A stretch of 64,000 bases of DNA from PoT sp049331405 (GTDB taxonomy: Bacteria; Planctomycetota; Planctomycetia; Isosphaerales; Isosphaeraceae), in assembly GCF_049331405.1 (NCBI RefSeq), contig NZ_CP186274.1, positions 2,418,001 through 2,482,000 on the forward strand, in the 5' to 3' direction. The notes beneath the pieces were generated by a model. It was not told the origin of the DNA, did not search any database, and worked only from the letters and a program-made list of their open reading frames with translations. Shown piece after piece: positions 50,654 through 60,037 of the stretch (position 1 is the stretch's first letter; each line of letters begins with the position of its first letter). The position numbers were made by a program, and so were the translations under genes.

Positions 50654-52063
50654 ATGGAAGTGAATGCGATGACCTTGGCAGACCGACCCATGGGGCCCAT
50701 CTCCAAGGTTGTTGGCCTTTATCAGACGCTCCTCAGGCGAAGCCTGGAACACTTCTTCCCCGACGGAGTGCTCGAGGCCGAGGGGGATCGCAGCTTCATC
50801 AACTGGGATGGCCTGCCGGTCGAGGAGCACTTCCGCGTCCGCGACGACCCGGATGGGCTCGGGGTCCAGATCGACTGGTTCCGCTCGCACTATACCTTCC
50901 TGCCCGGCAGCCCGGCGCCGTTCCTCCCCGCCGAGCGCCGCCTGATCCGGATGATCCTGCGGGCGCTCGACCTCCGCTTCCGCAGCCTGTTCGACCTCGA
51001 CGTGGCGCACAGGATCGAGCGGTTCCAGTATCTCCAAGAAGACCTGATCATCTCCGACTACCTCAACTTCGAGGATAACTTCCGGATCCCGGCCGCTCTC
51101 GAGGCCCTCCGCGTCGCAGCGCTCTCGACTTACGAGAACCGCCGCGTCTCCCTCGGGGCCCTGCTGCTCGGGACGCCGACCGACCCGGCCGTCCCCGACT
51201 GGGTGAACCCGGAAGGGGCCCCCCGGTTCAACATCAGGCTCACCGCCATCAAGGGGTTCCACCGGCTCTGCGACGGCGTGAAGACCCTCTTCGTCGTCGA
51301 CCAGGCCGGCGATCTGACCCGCGTCGTCGACATCCGCAAGTGGGCCGAGGCCTGCCAGGGGGATGAGCCCCTCGAGAACCCCTGCCCGCGCGACTATGTC
51401 GGGCACGCCAGGGCGACGCTCAACGGCCGGCACGTCTGCCTCGTCCTGACCCCCTCGCAGGAGATCAAGGTCTTCGCCGACGGGACCCTGGCCTTCGCCT
51501 TCAGCGACGCACGCTGGCGCCTGCTCGACATCCCGACGAAGTACGCGGCCTGGTGCAAGGCTGTCGGCAAGGGATGCTCGAGCGACCTGGCACACCGGAT
51601 CTTCCAGGCGGGCCTGAACCTGAGCGAGGACCGCCGAGGCGCCCTGTTCGTCGTCCTCCGCGACCCGGCCGATTCGATCCCCAAGCTGATCGCCCCCACC
51701 GACCGGATCGCCGACGAGGTCGCGTTCGACGACCCGCAGGATCCCGACAACCTCTCGCCGCGCCTGGCCAAGCAGGCCCTCCACCACGTCGTCCGCGGTC
51801 GCTCCCTGATCGACCTCGACGCCACCGTACTCGAAGCCATCGCGGGGATCGATGGCGCGGTCGTCACCGACCTCGAAGGCCGGCTCATCACCTTCGGCGC
51901 GATCCTCCGGATCAATTCCGAGTCGCAACGTGTCGCGAGGGCCGTCGAGGGGGCACGCACCCTGGCGGCCCTCGCCGCCTCGTATCACGGCCCCGTCCTC
52001 AAGGTGAGCGAGGACGGGTTCCTGACCATGTTCCTGGGCGGGAGACGCGTCTGGGAGCTCTGA
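50654..52063 (+). CDS. divergent diadenylate cyclase (DisA_N/DAC)-domain protein
   Basis: 469 residues from the ATG at 50654 (GGAGGAGAGGG upstream); an ATG at 50573 is less likely. The N-terminal ~300 residues are unrecognised and contain charged, mixed secondary structure. The C-terminal ~150 residues resemble the DAC fold: RGALFVVLRD, DGAVVTDLEGRLITFGAIL (DGA at 400-402), AVEGARTLAALAASYHGPVLKVSEDG. The canonical RHR ATP-binding motif is replaced by ARTLAALAAS. It may make c-di-AMP in an altered way, or be a catalytically dead nucleotide sensor. Confidence 0.7.
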   Translation: MEVNAMTLADRPMGPISKVVGLYQTLLRRSLEHFFPDGVLEAEGDRSFINWDGLPVEEHFRVRDDPDGLGVQIDWFRSHYTFLPGSPAPFLPAERRLIRMILRALDLRFRSLFDLDVAHRIERFQYLQEDLIISDYLNFEDNFRIPAALEALRVAALSTYENRRVSLGALLLGTPTDPAVPDWVNPEGAPRFNIRLTAIKGFHRLCDGVKTLFVVDQAGDLTRVVDIRKWAEACQGDEPLENPCPRDYVGHARATLNGRHVCLVLTPSQEIKVFADGTLAFAFSDARWRLLDIPTKYAAWCKAVGKGCSSDLAHRIFQAGLNLSEDRRGALFVVLRDPADSIPKLIAPTDRIADEVAFDDPQDPDNLSPRLAKQALHHVVRGRSLIDLDATVLEAIAGIDGAVVTDLEGRLITFGAILRINSESQRVARAVEGARTLAALAASYHGPVLKVSEDGFLTMFLGGRRVWEL

Positions 52064-52207
52064 GCCAGAGGCCGGAAATCGCGGGTCGTTGAGGTCTCTG
52101 GGGCGCAAAGGCGTGGTCGTTCGGCCACGCTTATTCCATGCGCGCACGCCTCACCGCTATAATGACCACCCACGAGATCCGCACGCCTGGCTTTCTCTGC
52201 GACCAAT

Positions 52208-53182
52208 ATGCCTATCAATACGTTACGCCAATGGCTCCGCAGCCGTCCATGGTGGCTGGCCTTCCGCGAAATCGGCCGAGAGGGCTACGGGAATGCCGCG
52301 AGACGGATCTATTACTCGCGCCGGATCCTGAGCTCGCCGCCATTGCGGACGAGCAAGACGGGGCCGGTCGAGGTCCGCGTCCTCACCTGGCGTCGCGATT
52401 GGCTTAACCTGCTCTGGGCTCTCAAGAGCTTCTACCACTTCGCCGAGGTGGACTACCCGCTCTACATCCACGACGGAGGCCTGCTGCCGCACCAGGCCGA
52501 GAAGCTCCGGGAGCACTTCCCGGACGCCACGTTCGTCCCCACGGCCGAGGCCTCGAAGCGCATCGCCGAGGAGTTCGAGCGGCAGGGCCTCAAGCGTTGC
52601 CTCGAGTATCGCAAGGTCAATGTGAGCACATGCAAACTCTTTGACTTTTTCTCGTTCTCGACCGCCGACTACCTCATCGTCATCGACTCGGATATCGTCT
52701 TTTTCAAGCGACCCGACCTCCTGCTCGTGCCCCCCGAAGGTCTCCCGGTCAACCGCTACAACCGCGACGTGGCCCCCTGGTACAGCATGACGCCCGACGA
52801 GCTCGACGAGGCGTTCGGCATCCGGCCCCCGGAGAAGGTCAACAGCGGGCTCGCGGTCATCAAGCGTGACTCGATCGACTTCGAGGCCATCGACAAGTGG
52901 CTCGAACACCCGAAGATGTATGAGAACAAGTGGGTGACCGAGCAGACGCTGCACGCCCTCTGCTCGACCATCCACGGCATCGAGTTGTTGCCGGATACGT
53001 ACAAGGTCGACGTCGATCCGGGGCTCTCGCCGGACCTCGTCTGCAAGCACTACCCGGGCTTCTTCCGGATCTGGCTCTATCGCGAGGGGATGGGGCACCT
53101 GCTCAGGACCGGCTTCCTCAAGGCCCTGCGCCGGAACGCGGCGCGGTCCGCGACCCCGGCCCCCGCGACCCAGCCGAGTTGA
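52208..53182 (+). CDS. glycosyltransferase, GT-A fold with DSD metal motif
   Basis: 324 residues. A basic N-terminus (LRQWLRSRPWWLAFREIGRE) leads to VRVLTWRRDWLNLLWALKSF, then the DxD motif in YLIVIDSDIVFFKRPDLL (Asp-Ser-Asp), which binds the nucleotide sugar through a metal. VNSGLAVIKRDSIDFEAIDKWL follows, as in GT8/GT-A-like enzymes. No membrane helix is present, so it acts at the cytoplasmic face. Its stop is 16 bp from that of the FkbM gene. Confidence 0.82.
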   Translation: MPINTLRQWLRSRPWWLAFREIGREGYGNAARRIYYSRRILSSPPLRTSKTGPVEVRVLTWRRDWLNLLWALKSFYHFAEVDYPLYIHDGGLLPHQAEKLREHFPDATFVPTAEASKRIAEEFERQGLKRCLEYRKVNVSTCKLFDFFSFSTADYLIVIDSDIVFFKRPDLLLVPPEGLPVNRYNRDVAPWYSMTPDELDEAFGIRPPEKVNSGLAVIKRDSIDFEAIDKWLEHPKMYENKWVTEQTLHALCSTIHGIELLPDTYKVDVDPGLSPDLVCKHYPGFFRIWLYREGMGHLLRTGFLKALRRNAARSATPAPATQPS

Positions 53183-53187
53183 ACGCG

Positions 53188-53209
53188 AGGCCCCGACATC
53201 ACGGGGCCT
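53188..53209. terminator. hairpin at the convergent stops of the glycosyltransferase and FkbM genes
   Basis: AGGCCCCG-ACATCA-CGGGGCCT forms a perfect 8-bp stem with TTG after it. It overlaps the FkbM stop. Confidence 0.55.
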
Positions 53210-54008
53210 TGTCGCCGCTCCGCTTGAAGAACTGCGTCTGCAAGGGGGCGTCTTCCCGGAACGAGGTCGGGTTGACGTCGTAGAAGCCGGCGTTGATCAG
53301 CGTGTCGTACAGGTCTCGCGTCGAGCTTCCGGCTGCTTCCAGATAATAAGCGTTGAACTCGCAGAGGATCGCCTTGATCCGACCGGAGGCGAGAGCGTGG
53401 CTGGCCCCTCGAAAGATGGTCGGCTCATATCCTTCCACGTCGATCTTCATCACGTCGATCGTGTCGATACCCCACTCCTCGATCATCGCGTCGAGCGTGC
53501 GGACGGGAACCTCGATCGAGGTCGACTCCCCCTCGTTCCACGAGATCATACTCGGCGTGTGGTTGCGATCCTCGGCGCGGGGGATGTGCAGGACCGACGT
53601 CCCCGGCTGATCGCTCAGCCCCATCCGCTCGATCCGGACGTTCTTGATCCCGTTGGCCTGAACGGACTCGGCGAGGCGGGTGGAGCAGGCCGGGCTCGGC
53701 TCGACGGAGAAGATCCGCCCCGAAGGGCCGACGATCGAGGCGGCGAGCAGGGTGAAGTAGCCGATGTTGGCCCCCACGTCCAGGAAGTTCATCCCCGGCT
53801 TGAGGTGCTCGCGGAGCAGGGCCGTCTCCTCGGGCTCATAGCAGCCGAGGTAGATCCAGCGGTGGATGTCGTCCGCCAGGTCGAGCTTGACGTTATATCC
53901 AAATATCCGCGCGGTCTTCTCGCCCGACCTGGGCACGAAGGCCCCCAGGAGGCGGAGCTTGCCGCGGAAAGGGACGTCTCGCACCAAATTCAACGCATGG
54001 TGAATCAT
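53199..54008 (-). CDS. FkbM-family SAM-dependent methyltransferase
   Basis: 269 residues. The SAM-binding motif I reads LKPGMNFLDVGANIGYFTLLAASIVG, preceded by GCYEPEETALLREHL. Motif II-like VEPSPACSTRLAESV and the FkbM signature IDVMKIDVEGYEPTIFRGA follow. It O-methylates a sugar or polyketide-like acceptor, probably a glycan made by the neighbouring glycosyltransferases. The start is the ATG at 54008. Confidence 0.9.
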   Translation of the reverse strand: MIHHALNLVRDVPFRGKLRLLGAFVPRSGEKTARIFGYNVKLDLADDIHRWIYLGCYEPEETALLREHLKPGMNFLDVGANIGYFTLLAASIVGPSGRIFSVEPSPACSTRLAESVQANGIKNVRIERMGLSDQPGTSVLHIPRAEDRNHTPSMISWNEGESTSIEVPVRTLDAMIEEWGIDTIDVMKIDVEGYEPTIFRGASHALASGRIKAILCEFNAYYLEAAGSSTRDLYDTLINAGFYDVNPTSFREDAPLQTQFFKRSGDKAP

Positions 54009-55055
54009 GGCAAGGGTCTTATTACCGTGGATCCGGAGAAATCTCAGTGGGAGCAGGACTTGGAAAAAGCCCGCTCATCTCCACGACTCTAGCTCAAGGC
54101 TCCGAGGCCCCATCGACTCGCGCTCGGCGAACCGACGGCCGGCGCAATCCTTCGGGCAGCTCCGGGATAGCCTCGGCAGGAGAATGTCATCAGTCTGTGG
54201 GGATATATAGGACGGAAACAGGCTCGCCGAATTCGAAGGGCGGTTCAATAGGGCAGTCCCGACGGAAGGACTCCGGATGAGCGCACGATTTCGAGCGGAT
54301 TCGTACAGATTCCCTCTTATGCTCTCGCGAACGAGTTGTGCATACAACGGCATCTGTCATCTTGCATGGGATGACAAATCTCGATCGGATCAGGCCGGGA
54401 CCTACGGGCGAGGGGAGGCTTGACGGCCCTATCGTACAATCATGTGCACGCCGGCCGGTCAAAACGTAAAAAACCGAAGGCCCGGCGGCTACGAATTGTT
54501 TGAGGCAATTCGCGGCGTGGCGGCAGCGACGAGTTGACGTAACCTACTTTAAAGGACTATATTTAGGCAAATACGCGTCGGCAGCTGCGTTGTGACTCCC
54601 CGGCTTGTGATTCTCCTGTCCGCAAACGACGGGACTTGCTCTTGATCCATTCGGAATGAAAAATAAGAGGTGAGGACCGGGTTCCGTTGCTCAACCCCCC
54701 CCGGGGCTACGAATCCCAAGAGGTGGACATTTGGTCTCGCGGCTTCCGATTTCGAGCCAGGGTTACGACACTTCAACATCGGCCACGAAGGGTAGCGGCG
54801 CCACCACTTCTCCCCTCCGCTCCTCCCGCTTCTCGCTCTCGGCAAGAGCCTCGGACGACTCCCTGGATCAGGGACCGGGTTGGCCGGGCCGAACCTCGAA
54901 ACACACTCTCCCCGGTCGCGCGAGAGGCTCTCTGGCCTTGCGCCCGGAATCCCTCTTCATTCGAGCTTGGATCCGCTGACGACGGATCGACGCTTCGAAG
55001 ACCCATCCCATTTCTCCCTCATTGATCTGCGCGAAGAATAGGTCCGGAGTATTCC
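54009..55055. other. 1-kb region without a supported gene
   Basis: Between the divergent FkbM and CusB-like genes. Short frames exist on both strands, none with a family motif or convincing start. A C-rich run (AACCCCCCCCGGGG) occurs near 54695. I see no tRNA. The CusB-like gene promoter must lie at the right end. Confidence 0.45.
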
Positions 55056-56774
55056 ATGAGCGAAGCGACCGAGGCGGTGGGACGAATTCAACCTGTCAAA
55101 GGTAAAGCTTCCTCATGGAAGAGCGCCGTGCAGCTGGGGGCAGCGGCCCTGGTGGGAGGGGGCGTGGTCGCGGTGGGGGCGATCTGGTACGTCAATCGCC
55201 TCGAGAAGGATAAGCCGGAGCCGGCCCCGTCCTCCGAACTGATGGCCCAGTCCAAGGCAGCCCCCGAGCCCCCGCCGGCCGCCGAGGTCAAGGTCGAGCC
55301 GGTGCAGCTTAACCCAGAGCAGCAGAAGGCGATCGGCCTGATGACGGCCAAGGCGTCCCTCGGCGTCTCCTACGACGTCCTCGCCGCCCCCGGCCGGGTC
55401 GCCCCGAATGAGTCGCAGTACGCCTTCATCACGCCGAGGGCTTCGGGCGTCGTGCGCTCGGTGACGGCCAGGGTCGGGCAGGACGTGAAGGCCGGCGACC
55501 TCCTGGCGACGATCGACAGCCCCGAGGTCGGCACGGCGAGGCTCGACCTCTACACCAAGCAGCAGTCGCTCGACATCGCCAAGGCCCAGGCCGGCTGGCA
55601 GGAGCGGATCCACGCCACGACCCTGGAGTTGATCCGCCGCCTCCAGAAGGGGGAGACCCCCGAGCAGATCCACAACGCCTTCTCCGAACGCCCCGTCGGC
55701 GAGAACCGCGAGAAGCTGATGACCGCCTATGCCCAGTATCGCCTGGGCATCGCGACCATGGACCGCAACAAGGACCTCTTCGCCCAGAAGCTGATCACGC
55801 CCAAGCAGTTCGATCAGGTGAAGGCCGACTACGAGGTTGCCCAGGCCGGCTACCAGAGCCTGATGGACCAGATGGGCTACGAGACCATGCTCGCCAACAC
55901 CAGGGCCAAGCAGGCCCTGCAGCAGGCCGAGACCGCCGTCCGGGCCGCTCGCGAGCGACTCCGGATCCTGGGCGTGAAGCCCGACGGATCCGAACCCCAG
56001 ATCGCCGGCGGCAAGATCGTGGGCCTCGCCAAGGACGGTGCGCTCCCCGACTCGGCCGCGGACGACCAACCCGAGTCGGACAAGTCCGGGGCCATCCTCC
56101 CGTCCCAGCGTGAATTCGGGGCGCTCGCCGGCGCCCCGCCGAGCGTCCCGGGCACCGACCCGAGCACCAAGGATGCCCCGGTGAGCACCTACTGCATCTG
56201 GGCCCCGTTCGACGGAACCGTCCTCGACCGTGAGATGATCGTCCCCGGCGTCGCCGTCGACACGACGCACCGCATCTTCACCATGGCCAACCTCAAGACG
56301 GTCTGGGTCGAGGCGAACGTCCACGAAGGGGACTTCAACATGCTCGTCCGCAGCAAGAAGGGCAAGGTCCGCTTCCGCTCCCCCGCCTATCCCAACCACA
56401 CCTTCGACGGCGAGGTCATCTACACCGGCGACCTCGTCGAGGAGCAGAGCCGCTCGCTCAAGCTGCTCGCCAGGGCGAGCAACCCCGAACGCCTGCTCAA
56501 GCCGGGCATGTTCGTCGAGGTCGAGGTCCTGATCCCGCGAGAGAGCACCGCCGTCAACATCCCCGCCTCGGCGCTCCTGACCGAGGGGAACCGCTCCTTC
56601 GTCTACGTCCAGATCGGCCCCGATCGCTTCGAGCGGCGCGAGGTCGGGGCCGAGGCGCCGCGGGGCGACATGGTCCTGATCCACGACGGCCTCAAGGTCG
56701 GCGATCAGGTCGTGACCGAGGGGGGTTACAAGCTCAAGTCCATGGCCGTCCAGATCGCCAGCTCCGCCAACTAA
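55056..56774 (+). CDS. RND efflux periplasmic adaptor, CusB/CzcB-like
   Basis: 572 residues. The N-terminal anchor helix is AVQLGAAALVGGGVVAVGAIW (~25-45). The lipoyl-like and beta-barrel domains of HlyD adaptors follow: APGRVAPNESQYAFITPRASG, VRSVTARVGQDVKAGDLLATIDSPEV, then a long alpha-helical hairpin (~175-330). A second half reads WAPFDGTVLDREMIVPGVAVDTT and VWVEANVHEGDF. It bridges the inner-membrane pump to an outer-membrane channel. Its stop lies 28 bp before the RND pump gene. A long helical insert is typical of the metal-type adaptors. Confidence 0.9.
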   Translation: MSEATEAVGRIQPVKGKASSWKSAVQLGAAALVGGGVVAVGAIWYVNRLEKDKPEPAPSSELMAQSKAAPEPPPAAEVKVEPVQLNPEQQKAIGLMTAKASLGVSYDVLAAPGRVAPNESQYAFITPRASGVVRSVTARVGQDVKAGDLLATIDSPEVGTARLDLYTKQQSLDIAKAQAGWQERIHATTLELIRRLQKGETPEQIHNAFSERPVGENREKLMTAYAQYRLGIATMDRNKDLFAQKLITPKQFDQVKADYEVAQAGYQSLMDQMGYETMLANTRAKQALQQAETAVRAARERLRILGVKPDGSEPQIAGGKIVGLAKDGALPDSAADDQPESDKSGAILPSQREFGALAGAPPSVPGTDPSTKDAPVSTYCIWAPFDGTVLDREMIVPGVAVDTTHRIFTMANLKTVWVEANVHEGDFNMLVRSKKGKVRFRSPAYPNHTFDGEVIYTGDLVEEQSRSLKLLARASNPERLLKPGMFVEVEVLIPRESTAVNIPASALLTEGNRSFVYVQIGPDRFERREVGAEAPRGDMVLIHDGLKVGDQVVTEGGYKLKSMAVQIASSAN

Positions 56775-56802
56775 TCCCCCCACGCCGTCGGGAGAGGCTT
56801 CG

Positions 56803-59800
56803 TTGTTCGATTATATCATCAAGTATTCGCTCAAGAGCCGCGGCTTCGTCCTGCTGGTGCTCGTGGGCCTGGCCGCGTCGGGCATCTACTCGCTGCTGAG
56901 CCTCCCGATCGACGCGGTCCCCGACATCACCAACGTCCAGGTCATGGCCCTCACGAGCGCCCCGGCGCTCGGCCCGGAGGAAGTCGAGCAGTTCATCACG
57001 ATCCCCGTCGAGAACGCGATGAACGGGATCCCCAAGATCAAGGAGGTCCGCTCGTTCTCGCAATTCGGCATCTCGGGCGTGACGATCATCTTCGAGGACG
57101 GGACCGACATCTACTGGGCCCGCCAGCAGGTCGGCGAGCGCCTCGACCAGGCCAAGTCCGACATCCCCGATGAGTTCGGCGAGCCCGAGATGGGCCCGAT
57201 CGCCACCGGCCTGGGCGAGATCTATCAGTTCGAGATCCGCAACGCGGAGAAGGCCCCGAATCCCCGCTCGCCGATGGAGCTGCGCACCATCCTCGACTGG
57301 GAGGTGGCGCGCCGGCTCAAGAGCGTGCCGGGGGTCGTCGAGGTCAACGCGCTCGGGGGCGAGCTGAAGACGTTCGAGGTCGAGCTCGACCCCAACCGGC
57401 TCCAGGCCCGCGGGATCGCCATGAACCAGGTGTTCGAGGCGATCCGTCGCAACAACGCGAACGCCGGCGGCGGCTACATCCAGCGCAACGGCGAGCTCCG
57501 CGTCATCCGGGGCGTCGCGCTCATCGAGAGCCTCAAGGACCTCGAGGAGGTCATCCTCAGCACGACCAAGGGGGGCACCCCGATCTACGTCCGCGACGTG
57601 GGGACGGTGCGACTCGCCCCCATGATCCGCCAGGGGGCGGCGACTCGCGACGGCCGCGGCGAGGCCGTCACCGCCATCGTCTATCTCCTCGCCGGCGAGA
57701 ACGGCCGCGTTGTCGTCGACCGCATCAAGAAGAAGGTTGCGGAGATCCAGAAGGACCTCCCCGAAGGGGTCGTCATCGACCCGTACTACGACCGCAGCAC
57801 GCTCATCGAGAAGACGATCGGCACAGTCGTCCACAATCTGGCCGAGGGCGGCGTGCTCGTCGTCGTCGTCCTGCTCATCCTGCTCGGGAACCTCCGCGCG
57901 GGCTTGATCGTCGCGCTGGCGATCCCCCTCTCGATGCTCTTCGCCGGGAATCTGATGGTCTACTTCGGCGTGGCCGGGAGCCTGATGAGCCTGGGTGCGA
58001 TCGACTTCGGCCTCATCGTCGATAGCGCGGTGATCGTCATCGAGAACTGCGTCAGCCGCCTGGCACACGCCAGTCCGACCGATAATGGCCGCGAGGTGAT
58101 CCGGCACGCGACCCTGGAGGTCCGCCGGCCGGTGGTCTTCGGCGTGGCGATCATCACGATGGTCCACCTCCCGCTCCTCGCCCTGCAGGGCGTGGAAGGG
58201 AAGATGTTCCAGCCCATGGCCCTGACGGTGATCTTCGCGCTCACGGGTTCGCTGCTGCTCTCCCTGACGGCCACGCCCGTGCTGGCGTCGTTCTTCCTCA
58301 AGCCGGGGAGGTCGGAGCGCGACACGTTCCCGATCCGCTTCGCGAAGTGGGTCTATGAGCCCGTCCTCCGCCGGGTTCTGAAGCACCCGATCGCGGTGGC
58401 GCTCGCCGCCGTCGTCGGCTTCTCGGTCTGCATCCCGGTCGCGATGCGTCTCGGCGGCGAGTTCATCCCGCAGCTCGACGAAGGGGACCTCATCATCACC
58501 CAGATCCGGCCGCCGAGCGCCTCGCTGAAAGAGGCGATCGGCGACTCGACCCGCCTCGAGGCGGCCCTCCGCAAGGAGTTCCCTCAGGAGATCCGGACCG
58601 TGGTGAGCCGGATCGGCCGGCCAGAGATCGGGCTCGAGGCCGGCGGCGTGAACCTGACGGATACCTGGGTGCTCCTGAACGAGACGGAGCACTGGACCAA
58701 GGCTCGCGACAAGGAAGAACTCGTCACCAAGATCGAGGCCATCTGCAAGCGCGAGATCCCCGGCACCTTCTTCGGGTTCAGCCAGCCCATCGAGCTTCGC
58801 TTCAACGAGCTGCTCTCGGGCGTGCGATCCGACCTCGGCATCGGGATCTACGGCGACAACCTGGAGACCCTCCAGCAGAAGGCCGACGCCATCGCGGGAG
58901 TCCTGCGTTCGATCAAGGGCTCGACCGGCGTGAAGGCGCAGGCCCTGGGCGGCTTGCCCTTCCTGCGGATCGACGTCGATCGCGACCGGATCTCACGCTA
59001 CGGGATCAACGCGGCCGACGTGCTCGACGCCATCACGGCGCTCGGCGGCAAGATCGTCGGCCAGGTCGTCGAAGGCCAGCGTCGGTTCGACATCCAGGTC
59101 CGCTTCGGGGCCCAGTACCGCAACGACATCGAGACCATCAAGGCGCTCAAGATCGCCGACCCCCAGGGCCGCATGATCCCGCTGGAGGATCTCTCCGAGA
59201 TCCACCTCGAGGAGGACACGTATGAGATCTGGCGCAAGGACCGCCAGCGCCGGATCATGATCCAGTCGAACGTGAGGGGACGTGACCTCGCCGGATTCGT
59301 CGCCGAGGCGCAGCGGCGAGTGACGTCGGAGGTTTCCCTCCCTCGCGGCTATACTCTGGAGTGGGGCGGGACGTTCGAGAACCTCCAGTCGGCGACCAGG
59401 CGGCTCACGATCGTGGTGCCGGTGGCCCTGGTGATGATCTTCCTGCTGCTCTACTCCACGTTCCACTCGATCAGGCTGGGCGGCCTGATCTTCCTGTCGG
59501 TGCCGCTGGGCGCGATCGGGGGGATTTTGGCCCTCTGGCTCCGTGGCCTGAACTTCAGCATCTCGGCGGGCGTCGGCTTCATCGCGCTGTCGGGCGTGGC
59601 CGTGCTCGACGGCCTGGTGCTGGTGTCGGCGATCCGGCAGCTCATCGAGGAGGGGACCGAGACGCACGAGGCCGTCCACAATGCGTCGATGTCGCGGCTC
59701 CGCCCGATCCTCATGACGGGCCTCGTCGCGAGCCTCGGGTTCGTCCCGATGGCTTTCTCCACCGGCGCCGGGGCCGAGGTCCAGAAGCCGCTGGCGACCG

Positions 59801-59943
59801 TCGTCATCGGCGGCCTCTTGACGAGCATGCTCCTGAAGCTGATCGTCCTGCCGGCGATCTACCCCTGGTTCGATCCGGGCCCGATGCACCACGAGACCGG
59901 CGACTACGAAGAGCTCGCCACCGAGCCGACTCCCGCCCACTGA
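56803..59943 (+). CDS. RND efflux pump, heavy-metal (CusA/CzcA) type
   Basis: 1046 residues from a TTG at 56803, the expected length. The start (IIKYSLKSRGFVLLVLVGLAASGIYSLLSLPIDAVPDITNVQVM) is diagnostic of HME-RND. Twelve membrane helices are expected. The proton-relay helix motif LGAIDFGLIVDSAVIVIEN keeps the HME DFG...D acidic pair, though the usual D-G is D-S here. Two large periplasmic loops surround it. HME-type pumps export Cu/Ag or Co/Zn/Cd; the metal cannot be assigned without the Met/His/Asp sites being mapped. It is in operon with the CusB-like adaptor. Confidence 0.93.
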   Translation: MFDYIIKYSLKSRGFVLLVLVGLAASGIYSLLSLPIDAVPDITNVQVMALTSAPALGPEEVEQFITIPVENAMNGIPKIKEVRSFSQFGISGVTIIFEDGTDIYWARQQVGERLDQAKSDIPDEFGEPEMGPIATGLGEIYQFEIRNAEKAPNPRSPMELRTILDWEVARRLKSVPGVVEVNALGGELKTFEVELDPNRLQARGIAMNQVFEAIRRNNANAGGGYIQRNGELRVIRGVALIESLKDLEEVILSTTKGGTPIYVRDVGTVRLAPMIRQGAATRDGRGEAVTAIVYLLAGENGRVVVDRIKKKVAEIQKDLPEGVVIDPYYDRSTLIEKTIGTVVHNLAEGGVLVVVVLLILLGNLRAGLIVALAIPLSMLFAGNLMVYFGVAGSLMSLGAIDFGLIVDSAVIVIENCVSRLAHASPTDNGREVIRHATLEVRRPVVFGVAIITMVHLPLLALQGVEGKMFQPMALTVIFALTGSLLLSLTATPVLASFFLKPGRSERDTFPIRFAKWVYEPVLRRVLKHPIAVALAAVVGFSVCIPVAMRLGGEFIPQLDEGDLIITQIRPPSASLKEAIGDSTRLEAALRKEFPQEIRTVVSRIGRPEIGLEAGGVNLTDTWVLLNETEHWTKARDKEELVTKIEAICKREIPGTFFGFSQPIELRFNELLSGVRSDLGIGIYGDNLETLQQKADAIAGVLRSIKGSTGVKAQALGGLPFLRIDVDRDRISRYGINAADVLDAITALGGKIVGQVVEGQRRFDIQVRFGAQYRNDIETIKALKIADPQGRMIPLEDLSEIHLEEDTYEIWRKDRQRRIMIQSNVRGRDLAGFVAEAQRRVTSEVSLPRGYTLEWGGTFENLQSATRRLTIVVPVALVMIFLLLYSTFHSIRLGGLIFLSVPLGAIGGILALWLRGLNFSISAGVGFIALSGVAVLDGLVLVSAIRQLIEEGTETHEAVHNASMSRLRPILMTGLVASLGFVPMAFSTGAGAEVQKPLATVVIGGLLTSMLLKLIVLPAIYPWFDPGPMHHETGDYEELATEPTPAH

Positions 59944-59977
59944 TCGGGCAGGGCACTCGGATCGAGCCGGCCAACAC

Positions 59978-60018
59978 AAAGGCGACGCCGGCGGTCCATG
60001 ACCGCCGGCGTCGCCTTT
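59978..60018. terminator. strong bidirectional terminator between the RND pump and TolC-like genes
   Basis: A perfect 19-bp stem (AAAGGCGACGCCGGCGGTC / GACCGCCGGCGTCGCCTTT) with a 3-base loop and TTTTC on the plus side and A residues on the other. It ends both convergent transcripts. Confidence 0.92.
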
Positions 60019-60037
60019 TCTTCGTTCCCGGAGCTCT

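Noticed and set aside
54549..54845. Minus-strand frame reading GFVAPGGVEQRNPV
   Set aside because: Looked briefly like a conserved peptide, but there is no recognisable family and no ribosome binding site.
56734..58692. 652-codon open frame on the minus strand
   Set aside because: It is antisense to the RND pump gene; Asp/Arg/Glu-rich sequence without a fold.
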